This document shows positions 1 to 9,380 of a stretch of 64,000 nt of DNA, one piece after another (position 1 is the first letter of the stretch; every line of letters starts with the position of its first letter). The notes under the pieces are model-generated. The model saw only the letters and a program-made list of their open reading frames with translations. It ran no database searches and had not been told where the DNA came from. The translations under genes and the position numbers were made by a program. The stretch is from Haliclona indistincta (lineage: Eukaryota; Porifera; Demospongiae; Haplosclerida; Chalinidae), in NCBI GenBank assembly GCA_964017065.1, contig OZ024790.1, positions 3,156,631 through 3,220,630 on the forward strand. The letters are read 5' to 3'.

Positions 1-1337
1 CGAGTTGGATAACGGCGTACTGGGACACTTGGGGGCGGAGAACGATCAGGTGAGTTCGGTGGAGACTGAATAATGTCTTGTGGTGAAGGTTGGTTTGACT
101 CAGGAGTATTGCTTGGTGATGGCGTAACACAGTGATCTAAGTCCGTTAGTCTTCCTTCGGTACTTTGGGCTTTATCACCAATGAGTCGCAGCTGATCAAT
201 ATGACGTCTCCACAGTAATCCGGTGTCCAGCTGAATAGAATATGTCAGGGGTCCCAGTTTCTGTACCACTGTACCTGGTAATCAACGATTCTGATCTCGG
301 TAGTTTCTAGCCATTACTCTCTGGCCTGTACACAACTCTTGTGTGCGAGAACTTCTGTCATGATCCTTTTTCTGTTGTGCTTGACGATGTAACACTTGAG
401 ATTGACAGCTTGGAAGCATCAAATCCAATCTTGTTCGAACCTTGCGTCCTATAAATAGTTCGCTGGGTGATCGAGATGTTGTAGCATGAGGTGTGGATCG
501 GTACGCTAGAAGGAATTCGGCTAGTCGATGAGACACATCACTGATATCTTGAGCTCCTGTACGCATAGCATTCTTGAATGTTTGGACAAACCTCTCGGCT
601 AGTCCATTCGTAGAGGGATAATACGGAGAAGAAGTAATGTGTTTAACCCCATTCGACTTTAGAAACTGCTTGAATTCCTCTGAAACAAATTGTGGACCAT
701 TGTCCGTGACGACTTGAATAGGCAGTCCATGTCTGGCGAACAGTTGACGAACCACACGAATAGTCTTGGTTGCAGTGGTTGTTGTCATCTCTATTACTTC
801 CGGCCACTTGGAGTGTGCGTCGACAACTATTAGGAACATTCGCCCTAGAAACGGTCCGGCAAAGTCTAAGTGCACTCGTTGCCATGGCTGACTTGGCCAG
901 ATCCACGGATGAAGTGGGGCGGGAGTTGGGTTGTTTCTGTTTGCTTGACATGGTATGCAATGTCGTACCTGCTCCTCCAAAGCTTGATCCATCCCTGGCC
1001 ACCACATGTAACTTCGTGCTACCGCTTTCATTCTGGTGATGCCAGGGTGTCCTCTGTGTAGCTCTTTCTGTAGTGGTTCACGCAGCTTGTCTGGAATAAC
1101 CACTCTGCTCCCCCACATCACACAGTGACTCTCAGTTGACAACTCACTTGCCAGTTTCTGGAACGGTTTTAGGTCCTTGGATATTTCATTTGGCCACCCA
1201 CTAATTGTGTACCTGTATACTTGCTTGAGGGTAGGGTCCCGCTGTGTCTCTCTGGCAATATGATCGACTGTTGTTGGTAGAGCTTCTATCTGGCCGATAG
1301 TGTAGAAACATTCAGCAGTAGCGATTTGACTCTTCAA
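1..1337 (-). pseudogene. Gypsy integrase region with one in-frame stop
   Basis: The segment carries an H-x-H / C-x2-C zinc-binding domain (HRGHPG, then HCIPCQANR), followed by the DDE core: LDFAGPF, VVTDNGPQF and a glutamate in the NGLAERF block. A TGA at 282-284 interrupts the frame where a tryptophan is usual in this family (TGG to TGA is the simplest explanation). The same frame then stays open to base 1 and includes the GPLTY and LWRRHIDQL motifs typical of Gypsy integrase C-termini. The first 281 bases are therefore a continuation of this domain, not unrelated sequence. Confidence 0.9.
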
Positions 1338-2009
1338 GGGAAGTCTTGATAGTCCATCAGCATAAGCATGGTCATGTGTTCGCTTGTATTGAATGTCATA
1401 TGTATGGGAAGAGAGGAACAGGGCCCACCTCTGTAGCCTAGCAGCTGCATGCTAATGGAGGAATTCCAGTCTTAGGACCAAGTAGTGTGACGAGTGGTTT
1501 GTGATCAGTAAGGAGCGTAAACCGGCGTCCATAAACATACTGATGGAGCCCAAAGATAAGTGACAATGCCTCCTTCTCTAACTGTGAGTATAGTTTGCCT
1601 CGCTAGATGAAAGGGTGCGTGATGCAAAAGCAACTGGTCGCTCACTCCCGTCAGGCATGACATGAGATACGACGGCACCAATACCATAAGAAGAAGCATC
1701 TCCGGCTAACTTCAGTGGTAGTGCTGGATCATAGTGAGCAAGAACAGGGGCCGAGATCAACGACTTGTTGGCTTCTTCAAATGCAACCGTACATTCCTGT
1801 GTCCACTTCCACGGGCTCTGAGTTTGAAGAAGACTATTGAGTGGGTGTAAGAGAGTGGCCAGATTTGGAATAAACTTTCCGTAGTAGTGAACAAGACCAA
1901 GGAAAGATCGCAGCTCTTGGACATTCTTTGGGAGCGGTGCCTTCTTCACAGCCTCAATTAACTTTACGGTCAGTTGTGTGGAGTCCATTGGCGTCAACGC
2001 GATGACCAA
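1338..2009 (-). pseudogene. Gypsy RT-connection and RNase H region, frameshifted
   Basis: The part at 1578-2009 encodes the segment after the RT palm (LRSFLGLVHYYGKFIPN) and the start of RNase H (YDPALPLKLAGDASSYGIGA, with an acidic residue in the expected place). It is in a different frame from the RT upstream. Between 1340 and 1578 the rest of RNase H, including a TDHKPL-like block, can be followed only by changing frame again. At least two single-base indels are implied. Confidence 0.8.
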
Positions 2010-3918
2010 GGTACTCTACGGAATCACAAAGAAACGAACACTTAGATCTCTTTGCTCTGATGTTGTATTTCTGGAAACGCTTGAACACATTCTCCAGATT
2101 TGTCAGATGCTCCTCTACCGTACTCCCTGTGACCAGTACATCATCTAGATAACAAATCACCTTTGGCAATCCTTGCAGTACAGTATCCATGACTTGTTGG
2201 AAAATGGCAGGAGCAGAAGCGACACCAAAAGGCAAACGCGTGTACCTGTAGAGACCCTTGTGAGTGTTTATTGTTGTCAATTCTTGACATTCTTCAGTCA
2301 GGTTTAACTGCTGGTAAGCACAGGTAAGATCTATTTTGCTGAACTTCTTCCCTCCAGCAAGAGAAGCAAAAAGGTCGTCGGGCTTTGGTAGTGGATACTT
2401 GTCGACTTCTAGGGCGGGATTGATAGTTACCTTGTAATCACCACACAAACGGATGTGTCCATCATTCTTCGGTACTGGCACCACTGGTGCAGCCCACTGG
2501 CTGTGCATGACTGGTTTGAGAACACCCTCCTTTTCAAGACGTGAAATTTCAGATTCTACTGCTGGTCGAAGGGCAAACGGAACATTTCTGGCCTTGCAAA
2601 ACTTTGGCGAACTTCCTTCCTTGAGATGCAACTGTGCGTTGAACGTGTTCATCACTGATAAGCCCTCTTTGAATAGGTCGTCATACTTGGAAAGAAGTGC
2701 ATTGACCTGTTCCTTGTCCTTGTCTATATACATCAAACCTATGTTTCTCCAATCCAGCTTAATCTCTGTCAACCAGTCTCTCCCTAATAAGCACGGACCA
2801 TTTCCTTCAACCACATATAGCGTCAGGCACTTGCATTGACTACCATACTTCACCTTGAGCTTCCTCTCTCCTTTTAGCTTTAGCTGCTCTCCTGTGTACG
2901 TAGTCAAGATCAACTTGCTATTCTGCAAGGGAAGGTCTGGGAAGGATTGGTTGTACTGTGTTGCTGACATCAGTGTGACAGCTGCTCCGGTGTCAACTTC
3001 CATTTCTATGACTTGTTGATGTAACTCCAATTTCACTTTAATGGGTCGTCTGCTGTCCTCATGAACTTGGAATAGTGTGAACTGTTCTACGGTTTCTTCA
3101 TCTTTCTTGTCTTCCTCGGGCTTTGTGTGTTCCTCACTCTTTGTATCTTCCTCAACTGTCGGAGCCGTCCAGTGTACTTTACCGCTACCTTGTTTGCTTT
3201 TGTGAGATCCACCGGTCTGACTGCTCCTGCAAACTCGAGCGATGTGTCCTTTCTTGTGACACTTTCGACACTCAGCCTCACGGAAACGACAAGAGTCAGG
3301 TGTATGACTGTCTTCTCCACAGCGATAGCATGGTTTCTTGCTACGTGACTTGTGACCAGACGGTTGTCCTATACGACCTACTGAACTCTGTTCGTCACCT
3401 TGAAGTTTCTTTGAACTTCTCTCTGCTGATTCGAGGCCCTGCACAATTTTGACAGCTCTTTCTAGGGTCAATGCTGTTTCGGTAAGCAGTTTTGTCTGTA
3501 TTGATGCATTGTACAGCCCACAAACGAAGCGATCTCTCAGTGCTTGCGCGAGGAATCCTTCGAATTCACACTTGGTAGCTAACTTTCTTAGTATGGCTAC
3601 ATATTCAGAGACTGACTCCGTAGCTTTCTGTGCGCGAGTGTGGAAAGCATAGCGTTCAGCTATGATCAGAGGTTTTGGTTTGTAGTGATCCTTCAAGAGT
3701 TTTGCCAATTGATCCATATCCTTTTCAGCAGGTTTGGCGGTCAAAGACAAGTCCCGCAGTAGAGCGTACGTAGCGGATCCTACTGAACTGAGAAAGACAG
3801 CGACCTTCTTGTCGTCAGCAATCTCGTTGGCGGCAAAGAAAATGTCTACCCGCTCGAGGTAGGCAGTAACCGACTCGGTGTCGTTGTTAAACTCTTTTAA
3901 GCGACCAAACTTCGACAT
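1954..3918 (-). CDS. Gypsy gag-protease-reverse transcriptase ORF
   Basis: This 654-residue ORF starts at an ATG (MSKFGRLKEF) about 20 bases inside the LTR edge. Residues 1-170 are a helical gag/capsid-like region. Two CCHC zinc knuckles follow near residue 197 (CYRCGEDSHTPDSC and CRKCHKKGHIARVC). A retropepsin active site (VDTGAAVTLMS) lies near residue 310 and an RT domain occupies about 440-640, with the metal-binding YLDD box. The ORF ends shortly after EYLGHRVDANGL because of a frameshift. Gag and pol are fused in one frame. In life it would make the virus-like core and copy the element; this copy cannot complete pol. Confidence 0.92.
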   Translation of the reverse strand: MSKFGRLKEFNNDTESVTAYLERVDIFFAANEIADDKKVAVFLSSVGSATYALLRDLSLTAKPAEKDMDQLAKLLKDHYKPKPLIIAERYAFHTRAQKATESVSEYVAILRKLATKCEFEGFLAQALRDRFVCGLYNASIQTKLLTETALTLERAVKIVQGLESAERSSKKLQGDEQSSVGRIGQPSGHKSRSKKPCYRCGEDSHTPDSCRFREAECRKCHKKGHIARVCRSSQTGGSHKSKQGSGKVHWTAPTVEEDTKSEEHTKPEEDKKDEETVEQFTLFQVHEDSRRPIKVKLELHQQVIEMEVDTGAAVTLMSATQYNQSFPDLPLQNSKLILTTYTGEQLKLKGERKLKVKYGSQCKCLTLYVVEGNGPCLLGRDWLTEIKLDWRNIGLMYIDKDKEQVNALLSKYDDLFKEGLSVMNTFNAQLHLKEGSSPKFCKARNVPFALRPAVESEISRLEKEGVLKPVMHSQWAAPVVPVPKNDGHIRLCGDYKVTINPALEVDKYPLPKPDDLFASLAGGKKFSKIDLTCAYQQLNLTEECQELTTINTHKGLYRYTRLPFGVASAPAIFQQVMDTVLQGLPKVICYLDDVLVTGSTVEEHLTNLENVFKRFQKYNIRAKRSKCSFLCDSVEYLGHRVDANGLHTTDRKVN

Positions 3919-3938
3919 ATCCCTCGCTCGTCGCCAGT
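3919..3938 (-). other. Primer-binding region of the Gypsy element
   Basis: Directly inside the LTR, on the minus strand, is ACTGGCGACGAGCGAGGGAT followed by the gag ATG. A TGGCGACGAG-type sequence here is typical of tRNA primer-binding sites. Which tRNA primes was not determined. Confidence 0.55.
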
Positions 3939-4140
3939 TGTGGTATCTTAGAAGTTCGATGTAAAAGGATTATTTAGACAACACCATTAGCACACAGCTA
4001 GTACAGAGAATCACAAGGTAGATAATCAGCAAATCAAAGATCACGCATGCGCTAACTACGTAATAACTACATAATGACTACTACAAGGAGCATATTAGAG
4101 GAGTTAACCCAAAGGAGCCTCTAACTCTTGTATTCCAACA
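3939..4140 (-). repeat. 5' LTR of the Gypsy element (about 202 bp)
   Basis: On the minus strand the segment begins TGTTGGAATACAAGAG and ends CTAAGATACCACA, giving the canonical 5'-TG...CA-3' ends. The 3' boundary abuts the primer-binding region. No second LTR is in view, so the outer boundary at 4140 rests on the terminal dinucleotides. Confidence 0.65.
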
Positions 4141-5989
4141 GCCAAAACTACAATCAGCTGTTGTTGCTACTTGGAACTTGTGGGCCTTTTTGCACGTTGT
4201 GGCTTGCTATTTACTACGTCTATATTCTGCAACAAATAAGTGAGCGTTCAGCCAGAACTATTACTGCTGTGCGCCATATGTAGCCAGCAAAAATCACAAG
4301 TGGTGGACTTTTGTTTGTTGATATAATCGAGTTGGACGCTCCTTCCCTTTATACAATAACTCAATCAGGCTATTACAGAATGGGGGTATTTCAGGTCACG
4401 TCAGAAGTTATTGGGAATGCGATTTCAATTGATTATTTTTTCTAACACTTATACACAGTTTAGAAACGACAGTGTACAAGATTGAATCACACATTTTTGA
4501 AAAATTACTGCCATCTGAAATCAAACTGTCTAGATGCAAATAGCACTAGAATTGATCGATAAAGGTTTCATTTAGTAGCTCCGATGTTCAGAAGAAAGTT
4601 ACAGCTGCTCAAGCTTGAACCACACTTGTGTAATGCCAAAAGTGTCCGAAGTAGCCTTCCTGGTTAAATGTATTCTCATGATTAATTATCATTGCCGATC
4701 GGCAATGATATGTAGGGATGACCTCGAATTAAGATGGCGGCTACTCATGTTGAAAATGGGTTTTCGCACATATCTCTACTATTATACATCTATACTGCAT
4801 TTTAACTATCTCTAAGTGACTCTGAAGTGTAAGCGCTTGTAGAACGTCTATTAAAGTCGCCGGGACTGCTTGCTTGACGACGAAAATCAAGACAGAGAGA
4901 ATTTGCAGATCTTCGCTGTTATAGCGTTTCTCGAGATTCTAGACATCTAGGATTGATCAGACGATTGTTCTGAGCATGGAAATACCTTTGGCGAAGCTGG
5001 CAGACGTTTCTAAAGTGGTAAAACAAAATCGCCGCCCACGCGAATTGTTCATCTTCTTTCTTCTTCTTCTTCTTCTTTCAGTAAGCCTAGCGCTGTCCTG
5101 AGTGAACGAATCACTATCAAACTTGCACCATCGCATGTGTATATATCTGGGGTAGTGCACTTAGTTCTTAGATAGGCATCAAACACTTCCAGAAGCGAGT
5201 AATCTTTGAAAAACATGGTTTTTGGACTGTTTTGGACTAGCGACTTAATTAATTAACCCTCTTGTCGCTACTGATCATTGACTCCGCCCACATCAGTTTT
5301 GAAACTGAGCTCGGTTCTCGCTTTCTCATGTTTCTCAGTGCTTTCTCTCTGCTCTGGGCGCTTCAGCGAGCAAGCTAGAGCCTAGAGGTATGAACAAGTA
5401 GTATACCATACCCTGGATAACACTGATCTGTCTATGCTGACATCATGACCCACGGTAGGCGCGAACCGGACGACGGTGATGATACCCGATCTCGAGCTAT
5501 AGGCTACTAGTTTCTTACTCTACCCGGCGTAAGCTATACCCATAGGACCCCTGTGCTGTTGACAACTGGACATTGTTCATTGTAAAAAGCTAGAAGCCTC
5601 TGTGATCGTGATATCGACATCAACATGCAACTCGGCCTGGGACTAGCTAGTCCACAGACTAGCCATGCCATCATAGTGTTCCACTGAGTTGTTAGTGTTA
5701 GTCTCTTCTTCATCCATCACAGTGCTAAGAAATATCATGTTGTCAACTCATACTCTCAACCTCTCTAACTAATTTAAACCTTTTCATTATTCCTGTGATT
5801 GCCGATAATAACATTCCGTGTTTCTTGACTCTCCAGCTGTCTATAGAGGCTATGTACCTTCTGATCTACTAGACTAGTACCTGCTGCTCAAAGGGTTGTA
5901 AAAATGAAATAAAAGCTATAGCATAGAATACAGCTAATAAGTTCAAACTGATAGTGATCAAAAAAGTAACAGGAACAAGTAAAGTAAAA
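4141..5989. other. No gene seen
   Basis: AT-rich sequence without a convincing coding exon. It holds a perfect 24-bp palindrome (4687-4710) and a CTT-rich pyrimidine tract near 5050-5080. Confidence 0.6.
4687..4710. repeat. Perfect 24-bp palindrome
   Basis: The segment equals its own reverse complement without a loop. Its core is ATTGCCGATCGGCAAT. No flanking element boundary was recognised. Confidence 0.8.
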
Positions 5990-6632
5990 AAGTTTTAATA
6001 AAAAAGACTAAAAAAGTGTAGGGATGACGCTTGCAAAAGTTAAGGAACAAGATGGGATGATACTTGCAAAAGTAAAGGAACAAGACTGGATGATGCTTGC
6101 AAAAGTAAAGGAACAAGATGGGATGATGCTTGCAAAAGTAAAGGAACAAGATGGGATGATGCTTGCAAAAGTAAAGGAACAAGATGGAATAATGCTTGCA
6201 AATGTAAAAGTCCCAAGTATCCCTACATCAGCGGCTTGCTGCGACAACATGCAACTGACATTTATGGAATCCTCTTCCTATACCTTTTACAACCGTCAAT
6301 TACTTAATCGGACTGCGTCCTCCAAAACACAGATAGCTCTAGTTATTTACAACCGTTAATTACTTCATCGGACTGCGTCCTCCTTCAAGCCGCTGATGTA
6401 GGGATACTTGGGACTTTTACATTTGCAAGCATTATTCCATCTTGTTCCTTTACTTTTGCAAGCATCATCCCATCTTGTTCCTTTACTTTTGCAAGCATCA
6501 TCCCATCTTGTTCCTTTACTTTTGCAAGCATCATCCAGTCTTGTTCCTTTACTTTTGCAAGTATCATCCCATCTTGTTCCTTAACTTTTGCAAGCGTCAT
6601 CCCTACACTTTTTTAGTTTTTTTTATTTCAAT
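5990..6632. mobile_element. Foldback element with 33-bp tandem-repeat arms
   Basis: The left arm (about 6000-6240) reads CTAAAAAAGTGTAGGGATGACG, then about five copies of a 33-bp unit (ATGATGCTTGCAAAAGTAAA...), then GTCCCAAGTATCCCTAC. The right arm (about 6380-6625) is its near-perfect inverse, ending CGTCATCCCTACACTTTTTTAG. The repeat unit is 11 codons and stays open in frame as MLAKVKEQDGM. No transposase is encoded. It fits a foldback or MITE-class element whose arms expanded by unit duplication. Confidence 0.85.
6287..6383 (+). repeat. Direct repeat pair in the foldback loop
   Basis: Two copies of a 37-bp sequence beginning TTACAACCGT and ending GGACTGCGTCCTCC lie at 6287-6323 and 6347-6383, offset by 60 bp, with two mismatches. 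Confidence 0.8.
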
Positions 6633-7055
6633 GTTGTATTATGTGTGCTGATTTCACTGATTGTGTATGCAATTTGATTTGTACTTTTTGTTATTTTTTG
6701 TTCTTTTTTTCCAGATTATTTAACTTGCAGAGGTTACAAACTTAAGCCCACCTTACTCACTCAAATGCATGTTGCATCATGGCCTACTGGAAGGTCAGCA
6801 CAGTTCTGCAATGGAGACCAAATTTGCTGCTGCAATCACTATCCGGAAGTTAAATGCTGGGACAACAAACCGGAACAGCGACATTAAAATTATGTACAGC
6901 ATGCTCATAAAACATTTTAAGAGTATAATTATTATTATTATTGTTAACAACAGAAAACAGAACACTATACCTGATGAAATGAATATAAATTGTTTTTATT
7001 TTATGTCAGTTGTTATTATTGGGCGTGGATTATTTTTCTGAATGCGAAGATAGAG
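6633..7055. other. No gene seen
   Basis: AT-rich spacer between the foldback and the left TIR of the large transposon. Only short chance ORFs. Confidence 0.6.
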
Positions 7056-7214
7056 GGTTGTCATCCCGCTCCAAAATAGGGCAGGAAATAGCTCCAGAAT
7101 ACGGCAGGAAGTGATATAGTTGTCGTCCGCCCAGCTCCAAGACAGGGCAGGAAACGGTGCTATGAATATAGAATAAAGCGAGTTCTATTTGGAGTACGCT
7201 ATTAAAATGGCTAC
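7056..7214 (+). repeat. Left terminal inverted repeat of the 12.9-kb element
   Basis: The first ~110 bp match the right TIR almost perfectly; similarity then falls but stays gap-free through an ATG at 7207. Right after it comes GCTACTGCTAATG and a donor-like GTGAGT (7220), so the TIR may include the promoter and a tiny first coding exon. Confidence 0.85.
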
Positions 7215-8798
7215 TGCTAATGGTGAGTCGTGTTGTTGCTTACTTTCGATCGTCGGCTGCTTCCTACCTCTCCAGGTGCCTTGACTGCTCTCACAGCTAC
7301 TACAGTGCTGTTGACATGAACACTGCTGGTAAGGTCATTTCCAATTCTTAAAATGTGGGCGGTCTCTCTCCGAGTCACCTCATAGACTATTGTCATGCTT
7401 CAGCCAAGCCTTGTATTTTTGTCTAACTTTAGTCATAGTGCCTATATATTTCCCCAAGAGTGAATTGGAGGTGGGGGCCAGCTATGGGCAGGAAAATGTT
7501 CTGTCCACTGTTAATATTCTGAGCTTCCGTGTGTTTTGTTTGCATGTCATTGTTGATTATATTCTCTTCTCAGTGCATGTCATTTGTCATTATTTTTCTT
7601 TTCTATAATTATGTTCATTCTACGTTTTCTATTCTACGTGTCCATTGTTCACTTGTGCGTCCTCCTATTCCTGTTTTCTATACCCATGAATCACCCCTCA
7701 AGATACGCTCAGTAAGGTCTGAGGCCCATAAGACTAGTATTTTTATTATTGCTTCTTCCTACACTATTTTGATCTGCCTATTCATCTCCCCTCGCTGTCT
7801 GTTTAATTATTCTGGGCTATAGTTGAGATTCAACTCACATAGCCTTTTGGCAATTGCAAAGCTATAATATAAACCTTAAATCTTGTACTGTTTTGTGTCT
7901 ATTTACTGTTTCTCATAGCTTTTGACATTGTGGCTTTAGTTAAACTGTGTTTAAAACCTCAACAGACAAATTACTAGTACAATGTCAATAAATTACATAG
8001 CTTAAATATACATGTCTAGGTGCTGGTCAACCAAAGAAAATTGACACCTACTTAAGGTTTTGGGATTAAATACCATGTACACCACAGTAATGTATTTTGC
8101 CTCATAAAATCAAACTTGAATGGAGCTAATGATAAATTGGGCTAGTTTTTCAGTCAGTGTCCCGTTTTTCTTGGTATTACTTGGTTCATTTCTAATCCCA
8201 TCACTAACTGTCACTTATAGCATTTTTGCATGTGTACCTCAATCCACCTGGAGTGTTATATTGGCCTCACGCGAGGGCAATAAATGGCTTATTATATATA
8301 GTTCATTGCACAACGACAACACAATGGTCAAAGACTAAGCTTGCAAAAGACCCAATAGTCTGTGTCTTTGCGCGTTGCTGATGCTACGCACAGTCAATAA
8401 CCTACATTAATGCCCTCGAATAGAGCAATTCGATTGGTGAAAGATGACGACGTACTATGTAATAATACATTTTATTATGTCTACATGTATGACATGTGCA
8501 ATTAATGTAGCTTACATTTGTGGTGTAACTGTATGTATAGGTCTTATCTCTTCAACTATTAATTGTCTTTCCTTAGGTCACGTCACAGCTGCTGGCTCTG
8601 TGTAGTGCGGCTTTAATGGCAGTTTGCTACGATTATTATTACTTTCAACAAATTATACAACTGAGATTGCTGAAGATGAAGTGATCAGAGTGAAGACATT
8701 TTTTGTTGAAAACTGTCAAAACTATAATTATTTTTATTGTTTGTTTTTTGTGGTTTTTTCTCAATAATAACGTTTGATTCTGTAAGCTATTAAAAGTG
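7215..8798 (+). other. Leader region of the KDZ-like gene
   Basis: Possible donor and acceptor sites occur near the left TIR (CTCTCCAG near 7275, CTGCTGGTAAGG near 7330), but no continuous coding path from 7207 to 8799 could be established. The rest is AT-rich, with no other gene seen. Confidence 0.4.
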
Positions 8799-9380
8799 AT
8801 GGATCAACCGAGCATTGTATTTAGTTTACTGCATGCATGCCGCACTGCGACGCATTGTACGACCATGGCAGTTGCCGAAGTTCCTGAGACTGCTTTCTCC
8901 AACTTTGAAGACCTCCTAGAAGCTGCTGTTCCCGAGAAATGTTGTCCTGTGTGTCCCACAAGCCAATTCCAGCATACTGCTAATAGTCGAGTTTGCAGGC
9001 ACCTAGAGAGCCACTGGAAAAATGGTGTGAATTGTAGTGATGGTAAGCCCAGATACACTTTCACTGTTATTAGACTATAACATAAAGAATGATTACTCCC
9101 GTATGTAGGTAGGACTGTCATAAGATGCAACCTGGATTGCAGACAAGACAGCCATTACCACTGTCCACTGTGCTCAGAAACCGTTCTTCGTAAATGTGAC
9201 TTTGTCAAGCATTTACATATCCATACGGTTAAGTCAGTGCCTGAAAGAGTTAGAGTGAAGCGTGCTAGCACCAAAAAGGCCAAGAAAGTTCCTTGTGAGA
9301 CCTGTGGAGAAGAGATGCTCTCTACGAACCTGAAGCGACATAGAGTCAATAAGCATCTTCAGGATAGAACACTGTTACAG
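8799..9380 (+). CDS. KDZ-like gene, N-terminal zinc-finger exons
   Basis: Exon 8799-9042 has a cysteine-rich block (CCPVCPTSQF...CRHLESHW). Exon 9109-9380 encodes two C2H2 fingers: YHCPLCSETVLRK...HLHIH and VPCETCGEEM...HRVNKH. The intron (GTAAGC...GTAG) splits a glycine codon. The fingers are probably DNA-binding and may recognise element ends (inference). Confidence 0.75.

Larger units (their letters stand above)
1..4140 (-). mobile_element. Ty3/Gypsy LTR retrotransposon, decayed, cut by window edge
   Basis: Read on the minus strand, the region shows the Gypsy order: LTR, primer-binding region, gag with zinc knuckles, aspartic protease, reverse transcriptase, RNase H, integrase. The integrase-last order separates it from Ty1/Copia. 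Only the 5' LTR (3939-4140) lies in the window. The integrase C-terminal tail is still open at base 1, so the 3' LTR must lie to the left. At least two frame breaks (about 1960-2009 and 1340-1578) and one in-frame stop (282-284) make this copy non-autonomous. Class assignment is secure; lineage within Gypsy was not determined. Confidence 0.93.

Noticed and set aside
6024..6359. A coding gene for MLAKVKEQDG repeats
   Set aside because: The reading frame is a by-product of the 33-bp unit, is mirrored in the other arm, and runs into the loop without a domain.
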